Shown here piece after piece: positions 46,213 through 55,489 of a DNA stretch of 64,000 nt (within the stretch, counting starts at the first letter, position 1; each line of letters opens with the position of its first letter). Below the pieces are notes generated by a model. That model searched no databases. It was not told the DNA's origin and saw nothing but the letters and a program-made list of their open reading frames with translations. Origin of the DNA: CAZXCQ01 sp964639275. GTDB taxonomy: Bacteria > Desulfobacterota > DSM-4660 > Desulfatiglandales > Desulfatiglandaceae. A program made the translations under genes and the position numbers. The stretch covers positions 13,314 to 77,313 of the forward strand of contig CAZXCQ010000001.1 of the NCBI GenBank assembly GCA_964639275.1, written 5' to 3'.

Positions 46213-47433
46213 ATGGAGAACACACAGAAAATCGAATGTATGAATTGCATCTTCCGGGATATCAGTCCCTCGGTATACGCCTGTACACGGGTCAAGGATG
46301 TGGGAGAAAAGTTGATAAACAGAGTGACGGATCTCCTAGGTGCCAAAGGTGCCATTGTCCGAACTTTGAACCCTGAAACGAATCATCTCGATTTGGTCCT
46401 TTGCTATGGTCTGAGCGAACAATATATATCTAAGGGACCTGTTTTTTTGGAAAAAGCCATCCACGATCTGCACCAGCAGAGTGAAATTAGCATCATAACG
46501 AACATCCTTGGAGATCCGCGCATTCAATATCCAGATATGGCATGGAAGGAAGGGGTCCGGATGGCAGTCGATGCCCCCCTCTTCTTTCGTGGCACGACCG
46601 TAGGACTGATGCGCATTTACTTTGATAAACAAAGGGAACTTTCTACTGAGGAACTCAAATTCCTGCAACTGAAATCTCGTGAGGCCGCCTGTGCCATTGA
46701 AAAGGCCGGAATCCTGGAAAAGCAGAGGCGGCATTACGAAAGCCTGTCTCGCCAGACCGAAAAATTGTCAGCCCTCGGTCGATTATCCGCGGGTATCGCC
46801 CATGAGATCAACAACCCCCTGGCTGGGATTTTGCTTTACAGTTCGAACCTGATCAAAAAGGTGCCAGAGGGAAGTCCCCTAAGGGAAGGACTGCAAGTCA
46901 TCATTAATGAAACCAAGAGATGTAAGACAATTATTCAGGATCTTTTAGAATTCTCCAGAACAAGCGAACCCCAAAAAGAGTTGGCGAATATCAACGAAGT
47001 CATCGAAAACGCCTTATCTATCCTTGGAAATGAGTTCCGTCTCCAACATATCCGGCTTGAAAAACAGTTATCCGGTGATATGGTGGAACTCTTCATTGAT
47101 AAAAAACAGATCCAACAGGTCTTTATCAATATTCTCCTTAACGCTATTCAGGCCACGGAGAATGAAGGCACCGTTACCATCAGAAGCTCGATTATCTCAC
47201 ACCGGAAGCAGGTTAGTGTAGAGGTCTCAGACTCTGGATGTGGCATTCAGGAAGATGATCTTCCTAGAGTATTCGATCCATTTTTCTCCACCAAGACAGA
47301 TGGTACAGGCCTGGGATTGGCCGTAAGCTACAGCATCATCCAGAATCACAGTGCGAATATTCAAGTTTCTAGTGAACCTGGCAAGGGGACATGCGTTACC
47401 ATAGACTTCCCTGTTCATAGTGGTCCCCGGTAA
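46213..47433 (+). CDS. GAF-domain sensor histidine kinase
   Basis: A 406-residue soluble kinase. The N-terminus carries C-x-x-C (CMNCIFRD). A GAF domain covers about 20-165 (AIVRTLNPETNHLDLVLCYG). The HisKA phospho-acceptor is in LSAGIAHEINNPLAGILLYS, and the ATPase domain has the N box (FINILLNAIQATE), SDSGCGI and TGLGLAVSY. It ends 12 bases before a sigma-54 response-regulator gene that is its cognate partner. The GAF domain and Cys pair suggest an intracellular redox or small-molecule signal. Confidence 0.92.
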   Translation: MENTQKIECMNCIFRDISPSVYACTRVKDVGEKLINRVTDLLGAKGAIVRTLNPETNHLDLVLCYGLSEQYISKGPVFLEKAIHDLHQQSEISIITNILGDPRIQYPDMAWKEGVRMAVDAPLFFRGTTVGLMRIYFDKQRELSTEELKFLQLKSREAACAIEKAGILEKQRRHYESLSRQTEKLSALGRLSAGIAHEINNPLAGILLYSSNLIKKVPEGSPLREGLQVIINETKRCKTIIQDLLEFSRTSEPQKELANINEVIENALSILGNEFRLQHIRLEKQLSGDMVELFIDKKQIQQVFINILLNAIQATENEGTVTIRSSIISHRKQVSVEVSDSGCGIQEDDLPRVFDPFFSTKTDGTGLGLAVSYSIIQNHSANIQVSSEPGKGTCVTIDFPVHSGPR

Positions 47434-47445
47434 GGCCAAACAAAG

Positions 47446-48861
47446 ATGGAACAGACGAAAAACGCCCATATCCTCGTCATTGACGATGAACAGGTCATAT
47501 GCGACGGATGTCGTTTGGTCTTATCCGACAAAGACCATGCTGTGGACATCTGCATGAGTGGAAAGGCGGGACTCAAAGCGCTCCAGGAAAACGCATATGA
47601 TCTTGTCCTATTGGACATGAAATTACCCGACATGGATGGGATGGCTATCCTTGACACATTTCGGAACAGAAAAACTGATATGTACTTCATCGTCATGACC
47701 GGTTATTCGACTGTTCAAAATGCGGTGGAAGCCATGAAGTTGGGCGCCTTTGATTATCTCTCCAAGCCTTTCACGGATGACGAGCTTGTACTTGCCGTAG
47801 AGAAGGCCCTTGATAAGAAGCGCCTGGTCGAGGAAAATCTATTTCTCAGAAAAGAGCTTGTTGAACGCTTTGGCTTTGACAATATTATCGGAACGAACCC
47901 TAAAATCCTGGAGATATTTGCCCAAATTGAGAAGTTGGCCCCATCTGATGCAACAGTAATCATCTATGGAGAAAGTGGAACAGGCAAGGAACTCTTTGCC
48001 AAGGCCATCCATGGCCATGGCCGCCGTTCGACCCGTCAGTTCGTGGCTGTGGACTGCAGTACCCTCTCTCCTACACTCTTGGAGAGTGAGTTGTTTGGAC
48101 ACGTGAGGGGGGCATTCACGGGCGCCTATAAAGACAAGTCCGGCATCTTTGAGGTGGCCAAGGGCGGGACCCTTTTTATGGATGATGTGACAAACCTGAG
48201 CATGGAGGTCCAGGGAAAGCTTCTGAGAGTGCTTGAGACGGGCGAGTACAAACCTGTAGGTGCAAGCCAGTTCAAAAAGACGGATGTGAGGATTATTACT
48301 GCAACCAATAAAGACCTGAAGACCATGGTGAAAGAAGGAGACTTCAGGGAGGACCTCTTCTACCGGTTGAATGTCTTTCCGATCTATCTGCCTCCTCTTA
48401 GGGAGAGAAAGGACGACATACCCAAGCTTCTCTACTACTTTCTGAGACGTTTTTGCCGCAAGACAGGAAAAAAGCTCCAGGGTTTTTCCGACGATGCGCT
48501 TGAGACCTTGGTGAATTACCACTGGCCAGGCAATGTGCGACAGCTCAAGAATGTGGTTGAACGGCTGGTCATCATGGCCGATAGCCGTACCATGGACTCA
48601 CTCGATCTTATGGATTGCCTACCCATGAAACAAGCTTGGAATGGGTTCCCCGTACCGGAAACCCTCGAAGAGCTCCATGCAATCAAGAAACATATCCTTG
48701 AGGAATATTTCGGGCAAGTCCAGAAGGCCTTTCTGCTTAAGGCTCTCAAGGCATGCAACGGTAATATTACCCGCGCAGCCGAAAGGGTCGGTATGAAGAG
48801 GCCCAACTTCCACACCTTAATGAAAAGACATAATGTTACCTATCAAAAGGCCAAGGCCTAA
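47446..48861 (+). CDS. NtrC-family sigma-54 response regulator with variant Walker B
   Basis: A 471-residue protein. The receiver (about 1-125) has VIDDE, acceptor Asp in VLLDMKLPDMDGM and KPFTDDE. The AAA+ domain (about 145-370) has Walker A GESGTGKE and an intact GAFTGA loop, but Walker B reads TLFMDDV where DE is usual, so the catalytic Glu is Asp. A Fis-type helix-turn-helix at about 430-471 (NITRAAERVGMKRPNFHTLM). Pairs with the kinase just upstream. ATP hydrolysis may be slower; this is inference from the single substitution. Confidence 0.9.
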   Translation: MEQTKNAHILVIDDEQVICDGCRLVLSDKDHAVDICMSGKAGLKALQENAYDLVLLDMKLPDMDGMAILDTFRNRKTDMYFIVMTGYSTVQNAVEAMKLGAFDYLSKPFTDDELVLAVEKALDKKRLVEENLFLRKELVERFGFDNIIGTNPKILEIFAQIEKLAPSDATVIIYGESGTGKELFAKAIHGHGRRSTRQFVAVDCSTLSPTLLESELFGHVRGAFTGAYKDKSGIFEVAKGGTLFMDDVTNLSMEVQGKLLRVLETGEYKPVGASQFKKTDVRIITATNKDLKTMVKEGDFREDLFYRLNVFPIYLPPLRERKDDIPKLLYYFLRRFCRKTGKKLQGFSDDALETLVNYHWPGNVRQLKNVVERLVIMADSRTMDSLDLMDCLPMKQAWNGFPVPETLEELHAIKKHILEEYFGQVQKAFLLKALKACNGNITRAAERVGMKRPNFHTLMKRHNVTYQKAKA

Positions 48862-49217
48862 ATGATAACAGGTCTTGTTTTGTGGGTGGTAATACTAGGA
48901 AATTTGGTGGTGTATCTCAATGACATAGATACCCTACCCTATGGTGTTGTGGCGTTAGTTCCATATTCTCTGTGTCCATCCGGACTCTGGCATAGAAATA
49001 AGCGGATGTAAGATACTATGCCTCTTCCACTATTGTAAGCGTCTTTGAATCCTTCAGCCCCTCACTAAGATAGTAAGAAAGTGCTTTTCGGGAGATATGG
49101 CTTGACTCTCCGGATTCATGTGGTGTTTTTTTGTCCTGTTGCTTCTGTGGCCTTGCTGGTGTATGCTAAAAGGCAGACAAGGGATTGCAATTATGAGCTA
49201 TTGTGAGGAGAATTCGC
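48862..49217. other. intergenic region, nothing convincing
   Basis: A 356-bp gap between the sigma-54 regulator and the next kinase. No gene, strong hairpin or consensus promoter was recognised. Confidence 0.4.
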
Positions 49218-50762
49218 ATGGCCGAAGAGGGCAAGGCAATTGATCGCGATGCCCAGAAATCTTCCCTCAAGCTTGTTATTGTAGGGGGGGGTAAAGACTG
49301 TAAACGATTCCTGGAGCTTTTTGAGCTTCTGAAGAGTGAATCACTCCCTTATATGGATATCAAACTGGTAGGCGTCTGCGACATTGATCCCGAAGCCGAA
49401 GGACTTCGTCTGGCTCGGCAGATGGGGATTTACACCACAAACGATTTTCGGGATCTTTTCAAGATCAAAGACCTCGATGGCGTAATTGAACTCACAACAG
49501 GCAAAGATGTCCTCCTCGAGCTTATAAGGCACAGGCCAACAGGTGTGGGGGTTCTGGAGCACAATGTCAGCCGATTACTAATGAATCTGTTAATAACCAA
49601 TCAGAATTTACAGGCTGCGAAACGACAGGTTGCCATTGAGAAAGGGGCTACAGATTTTCTCATCCAGCAGGCCAACGAAAGGATTGTGGTCTTGAAACCG
49701 GATTTCACGATTGTAGACGCCAATGAGGCCTATCTGGAGGCGGTAACCAGGTTTAAACACGAGGTGATAGGTGCCAATTGTTATGAAGTCACCCACGGTC
49801 TCAGTGCCCCCTGCTCCAGGTCTCAACCAGGGCTCGAATGTCCTCTGGCAATCACCTTAAAAACCGGGGAATCGGCTCAGGTGATTCATGAACATACGAT
49901 CTCCAGTGATCTCGTAATCTACTGTGATATGGCCACATATCCCGTGAAGGACCAGAAGGGTGAAATCGTTCGGGTCATCGAGGTGTGGCGGGATATCACT
50001 GAAGAGCTTTCGTACCGATGGGAAAGACGAGCAAGGGCGCTCAAGGCTGACCTTAAGAAACTCGTCCAGGAAGACCGATTGATCTCGCTGGGGAAGCTCG
50101 TGGCCAGTAGCGTCCATGAGATCAACAATCCTATCCAGGGACTGCTGACATTTAGCCACCTCATGAAGGAAATCCTGGATGGGGGTGAGCCGGACTCGCA
50201 AGATTTGAAGAAGTTCCGCGACTACCTTTCTCTCATGTCCAGGGAACTGGAGAGATGCGGTGGAATTGTCTCCGGCCTCCTGTCCTTTTCTCGGGCCTCC
50301 TCAACGGAGTTCAAGGACGTTGACCTCAATGAAATCCTGACGCAGGTCATCGCCCTGACCCGGCACAGGATAGAACTCCAGAATATCCATTTGAACACAG
50401 AATTCTCCTTACGACCGCTAATCATCTACGGGGATCCAAATCAGTTGCAACAATGCTTTCTCAACCTGATCTTCAACGCTATTGAAGCCATGCCCGGCGG
50501 GGGCCAGCTGAGTATAAATTCCAATCTGGACAGCTCCCGCGGGCATGCCCAAATAACCATAGCGGATACGGGATGCGGGATAGAGGAAGAAGACTTGGAC
50601 CACGTGTTTGATCCCTTTTTCACCACCAAGGAGGAAGGTGAAGGGACGGGACTCGGGCTATCCATAGTGCACGGGGTGGTCAAGGGGCACAAGGGAGATA
50701 TCAGGGTGAAGAGCAAGGTGGGCGAAGGGAGTTCCTTTGTTTTGGATTTTCCTGTAGGCTAG
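49218..50762 (+). CDS. sensor histidine kinase with N-terminal Rossmann domain and Cys-PAS
   Basis: Start chosen at 49218 (gaggag upstream). The 514-residue protein opens with a Rossmann-like domain at about 17-125 (LKLVIVGGGKDCKRFLELF, LVGVCDIDPEAEGLRLARQM, DLDGVIELTTGKDVL), similar to NAD-binding oxidoreductase N-domains. A PAS domain at about 140-265 has Cys in CYEVTHGLSAPCSRS and LECPLAI. HisKA (VASSVHEINNPIQGLLTFSH) and ATPase (ADTGCGIEEEDL, GTGLGLSIVHG) domains complete it. There is no membrane segment. It ends 29 bases before its likely partner regulator. The architecture suggests sensing of a nucleotide such as NAD(H), inferred from the fold. Confidence 0.9.
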   Translation: MAEEGKAIDRDAQKSSLKLVIVGGGKDCKRFLELFELLKSESLPYMDIKLVGVCDIDPEAEGLRLARQMGIYTTNDFRDLFKIKDLDGVIELTTGKDVLLELIRHRPTGVGVLEHNVSRLLMNLLITNQNLQAAKRQVAIEKGATDFLIQQANERIVVLKPDFTIVDANEAYLEAVTRFKHEVIGANCYEVTHGLSAPCSRSQPGLECPLAITLKTGESAQVIHEHTISSDLVIYCDMATYPVKDQKGEIVRVIEVWRDITEELSYRWERRARALKADLKKLVQEDRLISLGKLVASSVHEINNPIQGLLTFSHLMKEILDGGEPDSQDLKKFRDYLSLMSRELERCGGIVSGLLSFSRASSTEFKDVDLNEILTQVIALTRHRIELQNIHLNTEFSLRPLIIYGDPNQLQQCFLNLIFNAIEAMPGGGQLSINSNLDSSRGHAQITIADTGCGIEEEDLDHVFDPFFTTKEEGEGTGLGLSIVHGVVKGHKGDIRVKSKVGEGSSFVLDFPVG

Positions 50763-50791
50763 TGGTTGGCAACGTATGGGGGAGGAGTGCA

Positions 50792-52141
50792 ATGGGTGAA
50801 AAAATGACCATAATGGTTGTAGACGACGAGATGATTGTCCGCGAATCCCTTTTCCAGTGGTTCAAAAAGTATGGCCACGAGGTTGAGACGGCTTCATCAG
50901 CCTTCGAGGCCCTGGAAAGACTCCGGGAATTTCCCTTTGAGCTCCTTTTTATCGACATAAAAATGCCCGGGATGAATGGTATGGAACTTCTTGAGGAGGT
51001 AAAAAAAGAATACCCGGATACCATTGTCATTATCATGACGGCATATGGCTCTATTGAAACTGCGGTGCAGGCGATGAAAATGGGGGCCAGCGACTACCTG
51101 CTCAAGCCGTTCAAACCGGATCAGCTTTCCCTTGTGATGGAGAAGGCAGCCCATCAGCACCGGCTAAGCTCCGAATACCTGTATCTCAAGGGCCAGTTGG
51201 ACGAAAAGACGCGGTTTGACAACATCATCGGGCAATCTCCTGCCATGGAAGAGATCTTCTCCCTTATCCCGGAGATCGCAGCGAGCGAATCTTCGATTCT
51301 CATACTCGGAGAGACCGGCAGCGGAAAAGAGCTAGTAGCCAAGGCCATCCACGCCAAGAGCAGACGATCCAATGGCCCATTCATCGCCATCAATTGCGGT
51401 GCAATGCCTGAGACGCTTCTCGAGAGCGAACTTTTTGGTCATCAAAAGGGAGCCTTTACCGGGGCAGTTCATGGCCGAAAAGGCTTTTTAGAGGTAGTTA
51501 CCGGAGGGACCCTTTTCTTGGATGAAGTCGGTGAGATCAGCCGGAAGATGCAGGTGGATCTCCTGCGGGTCCTGGAAGAGAAAAAGATTACAAGGGTCGG
51601 GGAAAGACACCCCATCGATGTGGATTTCCGTTTGATTTCGGCCACCCGGAGAGAGCTTGAAAAGGAGGTTGCCGAAAAGAAATTCAGGGAAGACTTTTTC
51701 TATCGCATCAACGTCATCACAATGAGAGTCCCTCCTCTGAGAGAGAGAAAAGAGGATATCCCCTTGCTGGTTCAGCATTTTCTTCAGAAATATAGTCATG
51801 AAACCACAAAGAAAGTGGATCACCTCACTCCTGATGCAACTGACTTCTTGAAGGGTTATGATTGGCCCGGGAATGTCAGGGAACTGGAGAATGCCATCGA
51901 GCGGGCCGTGGTCCTATCCAAGTCCAGGACACTTGGGACCCGGGATTTCTCATTTCTTCGTCCTGCGATTTCTTCCCCTCTAAAGCCGCGATCACTGCGC
52001 CAGATGGAAAAGGAGTACATTCAAGACATCCTCGCGGAATGCGATTGGAACATCACCCGGGCCGCCGGTATCCTCAACATAAATCGCGTCACCCTTCATA
52101 AGATGATCAAAAGGTATGATATAAAAAGGCCGAGTCCTTGA
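50792..52141 (+). CDS. NtrC-family sigma-54 response regulator
   Basis: Start chosen at 50792 (ggaggag four bases upstream); an upstream GTG at 50762 overlaps the kinase stop. The 449-residue protein has a receiver (MVVDDE, LLFIDIKMPGMNGM, KPFKPDQ), an AAA+ domain with Walker A GETGSGKE, intact GAFTGA and Walker B TLFLDEVG, and a Fis-type helix-turn-helix (NITRAAGILNINRVTLHKMI). It forms a two-component pair with the kinase just upstream. Likely targets are the sigma-54 promoters at 54403 or 30611, but nothing in the sequence ties it to one. Confidence 0.92.
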   Translation: MGEKMTIMVVDDEMIVRESLFQWFKKYGHEVETASSAFEALERLREFPFELLFIDIKMPGMNGMELLEEVKKEYPDTIVIIMTAYGSIETAVQAMKMGASDYLLKPFKPDQLSLVMEKAAHQHRLSSEYLYLKGQLDEKTRFDNIIGQSPAMEEIFSLIPEIAASESSILILGETGSGKELVAKAIHAKSRRSNGPFIAINCGAMPETLLESELFGHQKGAFTGAVHGRKGFLEVVTGGTLFLDEVGEISRKMQVDLLRVLEEKKITRVGERHPIDVDFRLISATRRELEKEVAEKKFREDFFYRINVITMRVPPLRERKEDIPLLVQHFLQKYSHETTKKVDHLTPDATDFLKGYDWPGNVRELENAIERAVVLSKSRTLGTRDFSFLRPAISSPLKPRSLRQMEKEYIQDILAECDWNITRAAGILNINRVTLHKMIKRYDIKRPSP

Positions 52142-52161
52142 TTGGCGGCATCAGGCACCCA

Positions 52162-52704
52162 ATGGCTGACATTCGGATAGGGGTGGTTCCTCTGGGAGAC
52201 GTTCCCGAAATCGCATCCAAAACCATTGCAGCGCATATCTTGGGCTACACGGGCCTCAACCCGGATATCCATCCGCGGCTGGCCCTCCCCGAGCATGCGC
52301 TCGACGAAAATCGGCTCCAATACGATGCGGGCAATATCCTAATGACGCTTGAAAAGGAGCCCTTCCCTGATTATGACAAAGTAATCGGGGTTCTCGATGT
52401 GGACATCTTTGTTCCCATACTCACCCATGTCTTTGGCGAGGCAAGGCAGGGGGGGACGTCTGCACTGGTTTCGATCTTCAGGCTAAGAAAAAATCCGGGG
52501 GGTTTCACTACGCCAACGGCGCTTTTTCTTGAGAGAGTGGCCAAGGTAGCGCTTCACGAACTGTGTCATCTTTTTGATCTTACCCACTGCATGGATGAAA
52601 AATGCCTGATGCATTTTTCCGGCGGACTCAGAGACCTGGATAGAACACCTCTCAATTTCTGCAGGTATTGCTCGACCTATCTCAGGGATGCTCTGCAAAC
52701 CTAA
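52162..52704 (+). CDS. archaemetzincin-family zinc metalloprotease
   Basis: ATG 52162 is preferred; a TTG at 52138 overlapping the previous stop is possible. The 180-residue protein has the archaemetzincin signature: HELCHLFDLTHC with the three zinc His, followed by DEKCLMHFS containing the met-turn Met, and the structural Cys pair CRYC. Archaemetzincins are small zinc peptidases that bind a second zinc through four Cys, all visible here. It directly follows a sigma-54 regulator gene, possibly in the same transcript. Substrate unknown. Confidence 0.92.
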   Translation: MADIRIGVVPLGDVPEIASKTIAAHILGYTGLNPDIHPRLALPEHALDENRLQYDAGNILMTLEKEPFPDYDKVIGVLDVDIFVPILTHVFGEARQGGTSALVSIFRLRKNPGGFTTPTALFLERVAKVALHELCHLFDLTHCMDEKCLMHFSGGLRDLDRTPLNFCRYCSTYLRDALQT

Positions 52705-52823
52705 AAAGCCCCTTTTCGGTCTCTCCGTCAAAGGTCCGGACCACATCAATGGGGTATCAATTTAGCTTTCTTCAAATACTGTTACGATGCAGGATATACT
52801 GCAGCTGCAATCCAGTTCTTTGT

Positions 52824-53765
52824 TTATATCTTCTCCGTTCCTAGAAAGGTCTTCACCAACCTATCCCAACCTATTTCAGGAAACTGTCCAAATATGTCGT
52901 TGACCGGTTCGCCACCAGTCGATGCCAGGTCTTTATATCCAGCGCCCATGATAGCCAAAAGCTTCTGACCCTCTTGCTCCATCCAGCGAATACCCTCGTC
53001 TCCAAAATATAGTCGCTTGAGGTTTCTCTTTGGAAACTCAGGTTCCATGATAAAAAGCCACCCATTCTGGTAGGGATCGTGATGGGCAATTTCCGGATGC
53101 TCCCGGGTCTTATGGTTGACAGCGAGTACCGTCCCTGTCACAGGGGATAGGACCGCTGCCTTATGCTCTTCTCGTCCAAAGGTCCACCCGACTTCCTCCT
53201 GCTTCATGGTGGCACCCAGGGGCGGAAGGTTCAGCTCCTGTATGGCCCCAAAAAGCCTGACCGCAAAATCGTCGAACCCAACCCTGACGCGTCCCCCATG
53301 TTCGAAACGCACCCAGCTGTGTCCCATATGATAGTAATAGCCCTGGGCCAACCGGTATCCTGAAGCCAGCTTGTAGGTGGGGGTCTCGGTAAACGCCCCC
53401 ATATCCAGTTCGTCCAGCATCTGGTCATATGAACAATGGTGACACTCATAATACATGGTGCATATCTTTGGGGCACTAACCCGCCCTGTCAAGGCATGGC
53501 GGCACGGTCGCACAGCACCATGATAGCTTTTTTTCAGGTGTTCGACCCAGGCCGGTTGCTCCCCTCTTTCTCTGGCATTGGTCTCCAGCCCCATGACCTT
53601 TCTCATCCCCTTGTCAAAGGGACAGTTGTAGCAGTCGTAGGCATTGTCGCATATCCTGAAATTGACAACACCTGCCTTCATCCATATGCATTCCTCCTCC
53701 AGCACCGCAAAGCCTATCACTTTCTTTTTTTTGGGCCCCTCCGGTTTTTCTACTTTTTGTTTCAT
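52824..53765 (-). CDS. GcvH-like lipoyl-domain protein with Cys-rich N-terminus
   Basis: Start chosen at 53765 behind aaggagg. The 313-residue protein has two four-Cys clusters: Cys26, 39, 45 and 48, then Cys88, 102, 108 and 111 (EECIWM, CYNCPFDKG; PCRHAL, CHHCSYDQ). A glycine-cleavage H-like domain at about 150-290 has candidate lipoyl Lys202 in REEHKAAVLSPVTG. Ordinary GcvH is about 130 residues and has no such front part. No other glycine-cleavage genes are near. It may carry lipoate for a redox or sulfur-transfer reaction using metal or Fe-S sites; that is inference. Confidence 0.85.
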   Translation of the reverse strand: MKQKVEKPEGPKKKKVIGFAVLEEECIWMKAGVVNFRICDNAYDCYNCPFDKGMRKVMGLETNARERGEQPAWVEHLKKSYHGAVRPCRHALTGRVSAPKICTMYYECHHCSYDQMLDELDMGAFTETPTYKLASGYRLAQGYYYHMGHSWVRFEHGGRVRVGFDDFAVRLFGAIQELNLPPLGATMKQEEVGWTFGREEHKAAVLSPVTGTVLAVNHKTREHPEIAHHDPYQNGWLFIMEPEFPKRNLKRLYFGDEGIRWMEQEGQKLLAIMGAGYKDLASTGGEPVNDIFGQFPEIGWDRLVKTFLGTEKI

Positions 53766-54261
53766 CTCATTTACCTCCTTGACTTGTAATCCAGATTCAA
53801 ACCCCCAACACCCCTGATGTCTTACAGATTTTGCCGGGCCAATCGCTCCAACGCTATCTCTCATCCTCAATCTCGCGTATTTCCAGCTCCTCAAGCCATT
53901 GATCAAAGCCACAGTGTCACCGTTCATAATCACGGATACAGAACACTTTCCCACCCAGTCCAGCCTGCCTTTGTGTAAGAGCAACGGGTGTGCCAGTTGT
54001 GCGATGGAAAGGGTTATGAGGTTTTCATGTTGAAATTATTAATAATTTTTCTGATATTTCACAGCCAGGTCTTTTATGGGTGGAAAGAACGGAATGGAGA
54101 AGATGGCTACAATATGAAGCAACGCATGCGGAAAACCTCAAATAGTCAAACAAAACCGATGCGTTATGTACACGTAGCTTTTGACAACAGTCAATGTAGC
54201 CTTTGTTAACATACCAAGGAAATAATCAGGAAGGCCTGTTTCGATGGCCCAACATGATACA

Positions 54262-54277
54262 ATTGCAATATTGCAAT
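54262..54277. promoter_or_regulatory. perfect 16-bp palindrome
   Basis: ATTGCAATATTGCAAT, self-complementary, lies about 130 bases upstream of the sigma-54-type promoter at 54403 and within an 862-bp gap (53766-54627) that otherwise has no credible gene. Confidence 0.4.
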
Positions 54278-54368
54278 GCTAACCATTCTTTTGTTGCGAT
54301 GATGAAAACGGGGATTTTCTGCTTCGTGCCCAATCAGCGGCGCAGCTCTGGAATCAATCCCTTAATTC

Positions 54369-54387
54369 AATAGGTTATCGCCCTATT
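54369..54387. promoter_or_regulatory. inverted repeat upstream of the ORP-like promoter
   Basis: AATAGG-ttatcgc-CCTATT, enclosed by the more distant pair ggaatc (54350-54355) and gattcc (54389-54394). It is only 16 bases upstream of the -24 box, so it may bind a repressor or activator. Confidence 0.4.
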
Positions 54388-54402
54388 CGATTCCACAAAA
54401 AT

Positions 54403-54419
54403 TTGGCACAGAAGATGCT
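54403..54419 (+). promoter_or_regulatory. sigma-54-type promoter of the ORP-like operon
   Basis: TTGGCAC (54403-54409), five bases, ATGCT (54415-54419): GG and GC ten bases apart and a perfect -24 box; the -12 box has A for T. The first start codon is at 54628, giving a leader of about 200 bases. Orange-protein (ORP) operons of Desulfovibrio are known to depend on sigma-54. Confidence 0.75.
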
Positions 54420-54627
54420 ATCCCTTTTTTGACACGGATTTGTCAAGCCTCAAAAGGGGAAGGCGTAACATATCGAAAAAGAGGGAAATGTCAAAGAATC
54501 TTAGATTGTAACACTTTAGCCGTATGAAACCCGGACAACGGGGATTCCGAACCCCCATTGTCCTCCCCAGGTACAAATCCTGAAGAAAGCTAAATTGATA
54601 CCTTAGACTAAGGAGGGTTTGTTGGAT

Positions 54628-55017
54628 ATGAAGACTGGCAGAATTGCTGTACCGAGTGTGGCGCCGGGCGGTCTGGACGCGGAGAGGTCGGGGCATTTTG
54701 GGCACTGCGATGTCTTTACCTTTGTAGATGTGGAGGGTGGAGAGATCAAACAGGTGAAGACTGTTTCCAACCAGACCCATGTTCAGGGAGGGTGTATGGT
54801 CCCGGTCAATTTACTGGCAAGCCATAATGTGAAGGCCCTGATTGTCGGGGGCATCGGCATGCGACCCCTTATGGGGTTCAGGCAGGTGGGGATCGACGTA
54901 TACTATGATGGAACCCGACCCCAAATAAGACCGGTTGTGGAGGACCTGGTAGCCGGAAGGCTGCCCCTGATAGGAGACGATCAGGTCTGTGGCGGCGGGG
55001 CTCAGGATTTGGCATAG
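54628..55017 (+). CDS. NifX/NifB-family (dinitrogenase FeMo-co-binding fold) protein 1
   Basis: Start chosen at 54628, 10 bases after aggaggg. A 129-residue alpha/beta protein of the family binding FeMo cofactor or the Mo-Cu cluster of orange protein: IAVPSVAPGGLDAERSGHFG, then DVFTFVDVEGGE, HVQGGCMVPVNLLAS and GIGMRPLMGF, ending in CGGGAQDLA. First gene of an operon containing two more such proteins and two MRP ATPases, which is the ORP pattern; no nitrogenase genes are visible. Confidence 0.88.
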   Translation: MKTGRIAVPSVAPGGLDAERSGHFGHCDVFTFVDVEGGEIKQVKTVSNQTHVQGGCMVPVNLLASHNVKALIVGGIGMRPLMGFRQVGIDVYYDGTRPQIRPVVEDLVAGRLPLIGDDQVCGGGAQDLA

Positions 55018-55051
55018 CGACTATCATCTGTTTCAAGAGGGGTTTGTATCT

Positions 55052-55489
55052 ATGGGAAATCAGAAACCGGATGACGACATCTACAGGATGCTCTCTGAAT
55101 CAGGCTATTCGCCCAAGGCCATTCAGTATTTTCAGGAGAGGGAGAACATCGGCGTTATTGAAAATGCGGATCAGACCCTCGACCTCACCGGGCCATGTGG
55201 CGATACCATGAAGATCTCCATGAATATAGCGGGTGACAAGATAAGTGATGCAAAGATACAGGTCCTCGGTTGTCCCGGGGCTGTTGCCTCCGGGTGCGCG
55301 GTAATCGATCTTGCCAAGGGAAAGACACTGGAAGAGGCCGCAAGTATTGATCTGGATGCACTTTATAAGGAACTCGAGAGACTGCCGGATCAAAAGATCC
55401 ACTGTGCACGTTTGGCAATCAAGACGCTGCATAAGGCCCTAGAACAATACAATGGCAAGAGAAATCCCGGTCGAGGAGACAAACAATGA
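55052..55489 (+). CDS. IscU/NifU N-domain-like iron-sulfur scaffold
   Basis: Start chosen at 55052. The 145-residue protein resembles the IscU/NifU scaffold fold: GPCGDTMKISMNIAGDKISD, the Cys-containing segments LGCPGAVASGCAVIDLAKGK and, near the end, KIHCARLAIKTLHKAL. Three Cys at suitable places could hold an iron-sulfur cluster. It overlaps the next gene by 4 bases (ATGA). In this operon it may load clusters on the NifX-like proteins or on the ferredoxin-MRP ATPases. Confidence 0.85.
   Translation: MGNQKPDDDIYRMLSESGYSPKAIQYFQERENIGVIENADQTLDLTGPCGDTMKISMNIAGDKISDAKIQVLGCPGAVASGCAVIDLAKGKTLEEAASIDLDALYKELERLPDQKIHCARLAIKTLHKALEQYNGKRNPGRGDKQ

Noticed and set aside
53988..54209. Plus-strand open frame of 73 codons
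   Set aside because: No ribosome site, no family, and AT-rich DNA upstream of a promoter; most likely chance.
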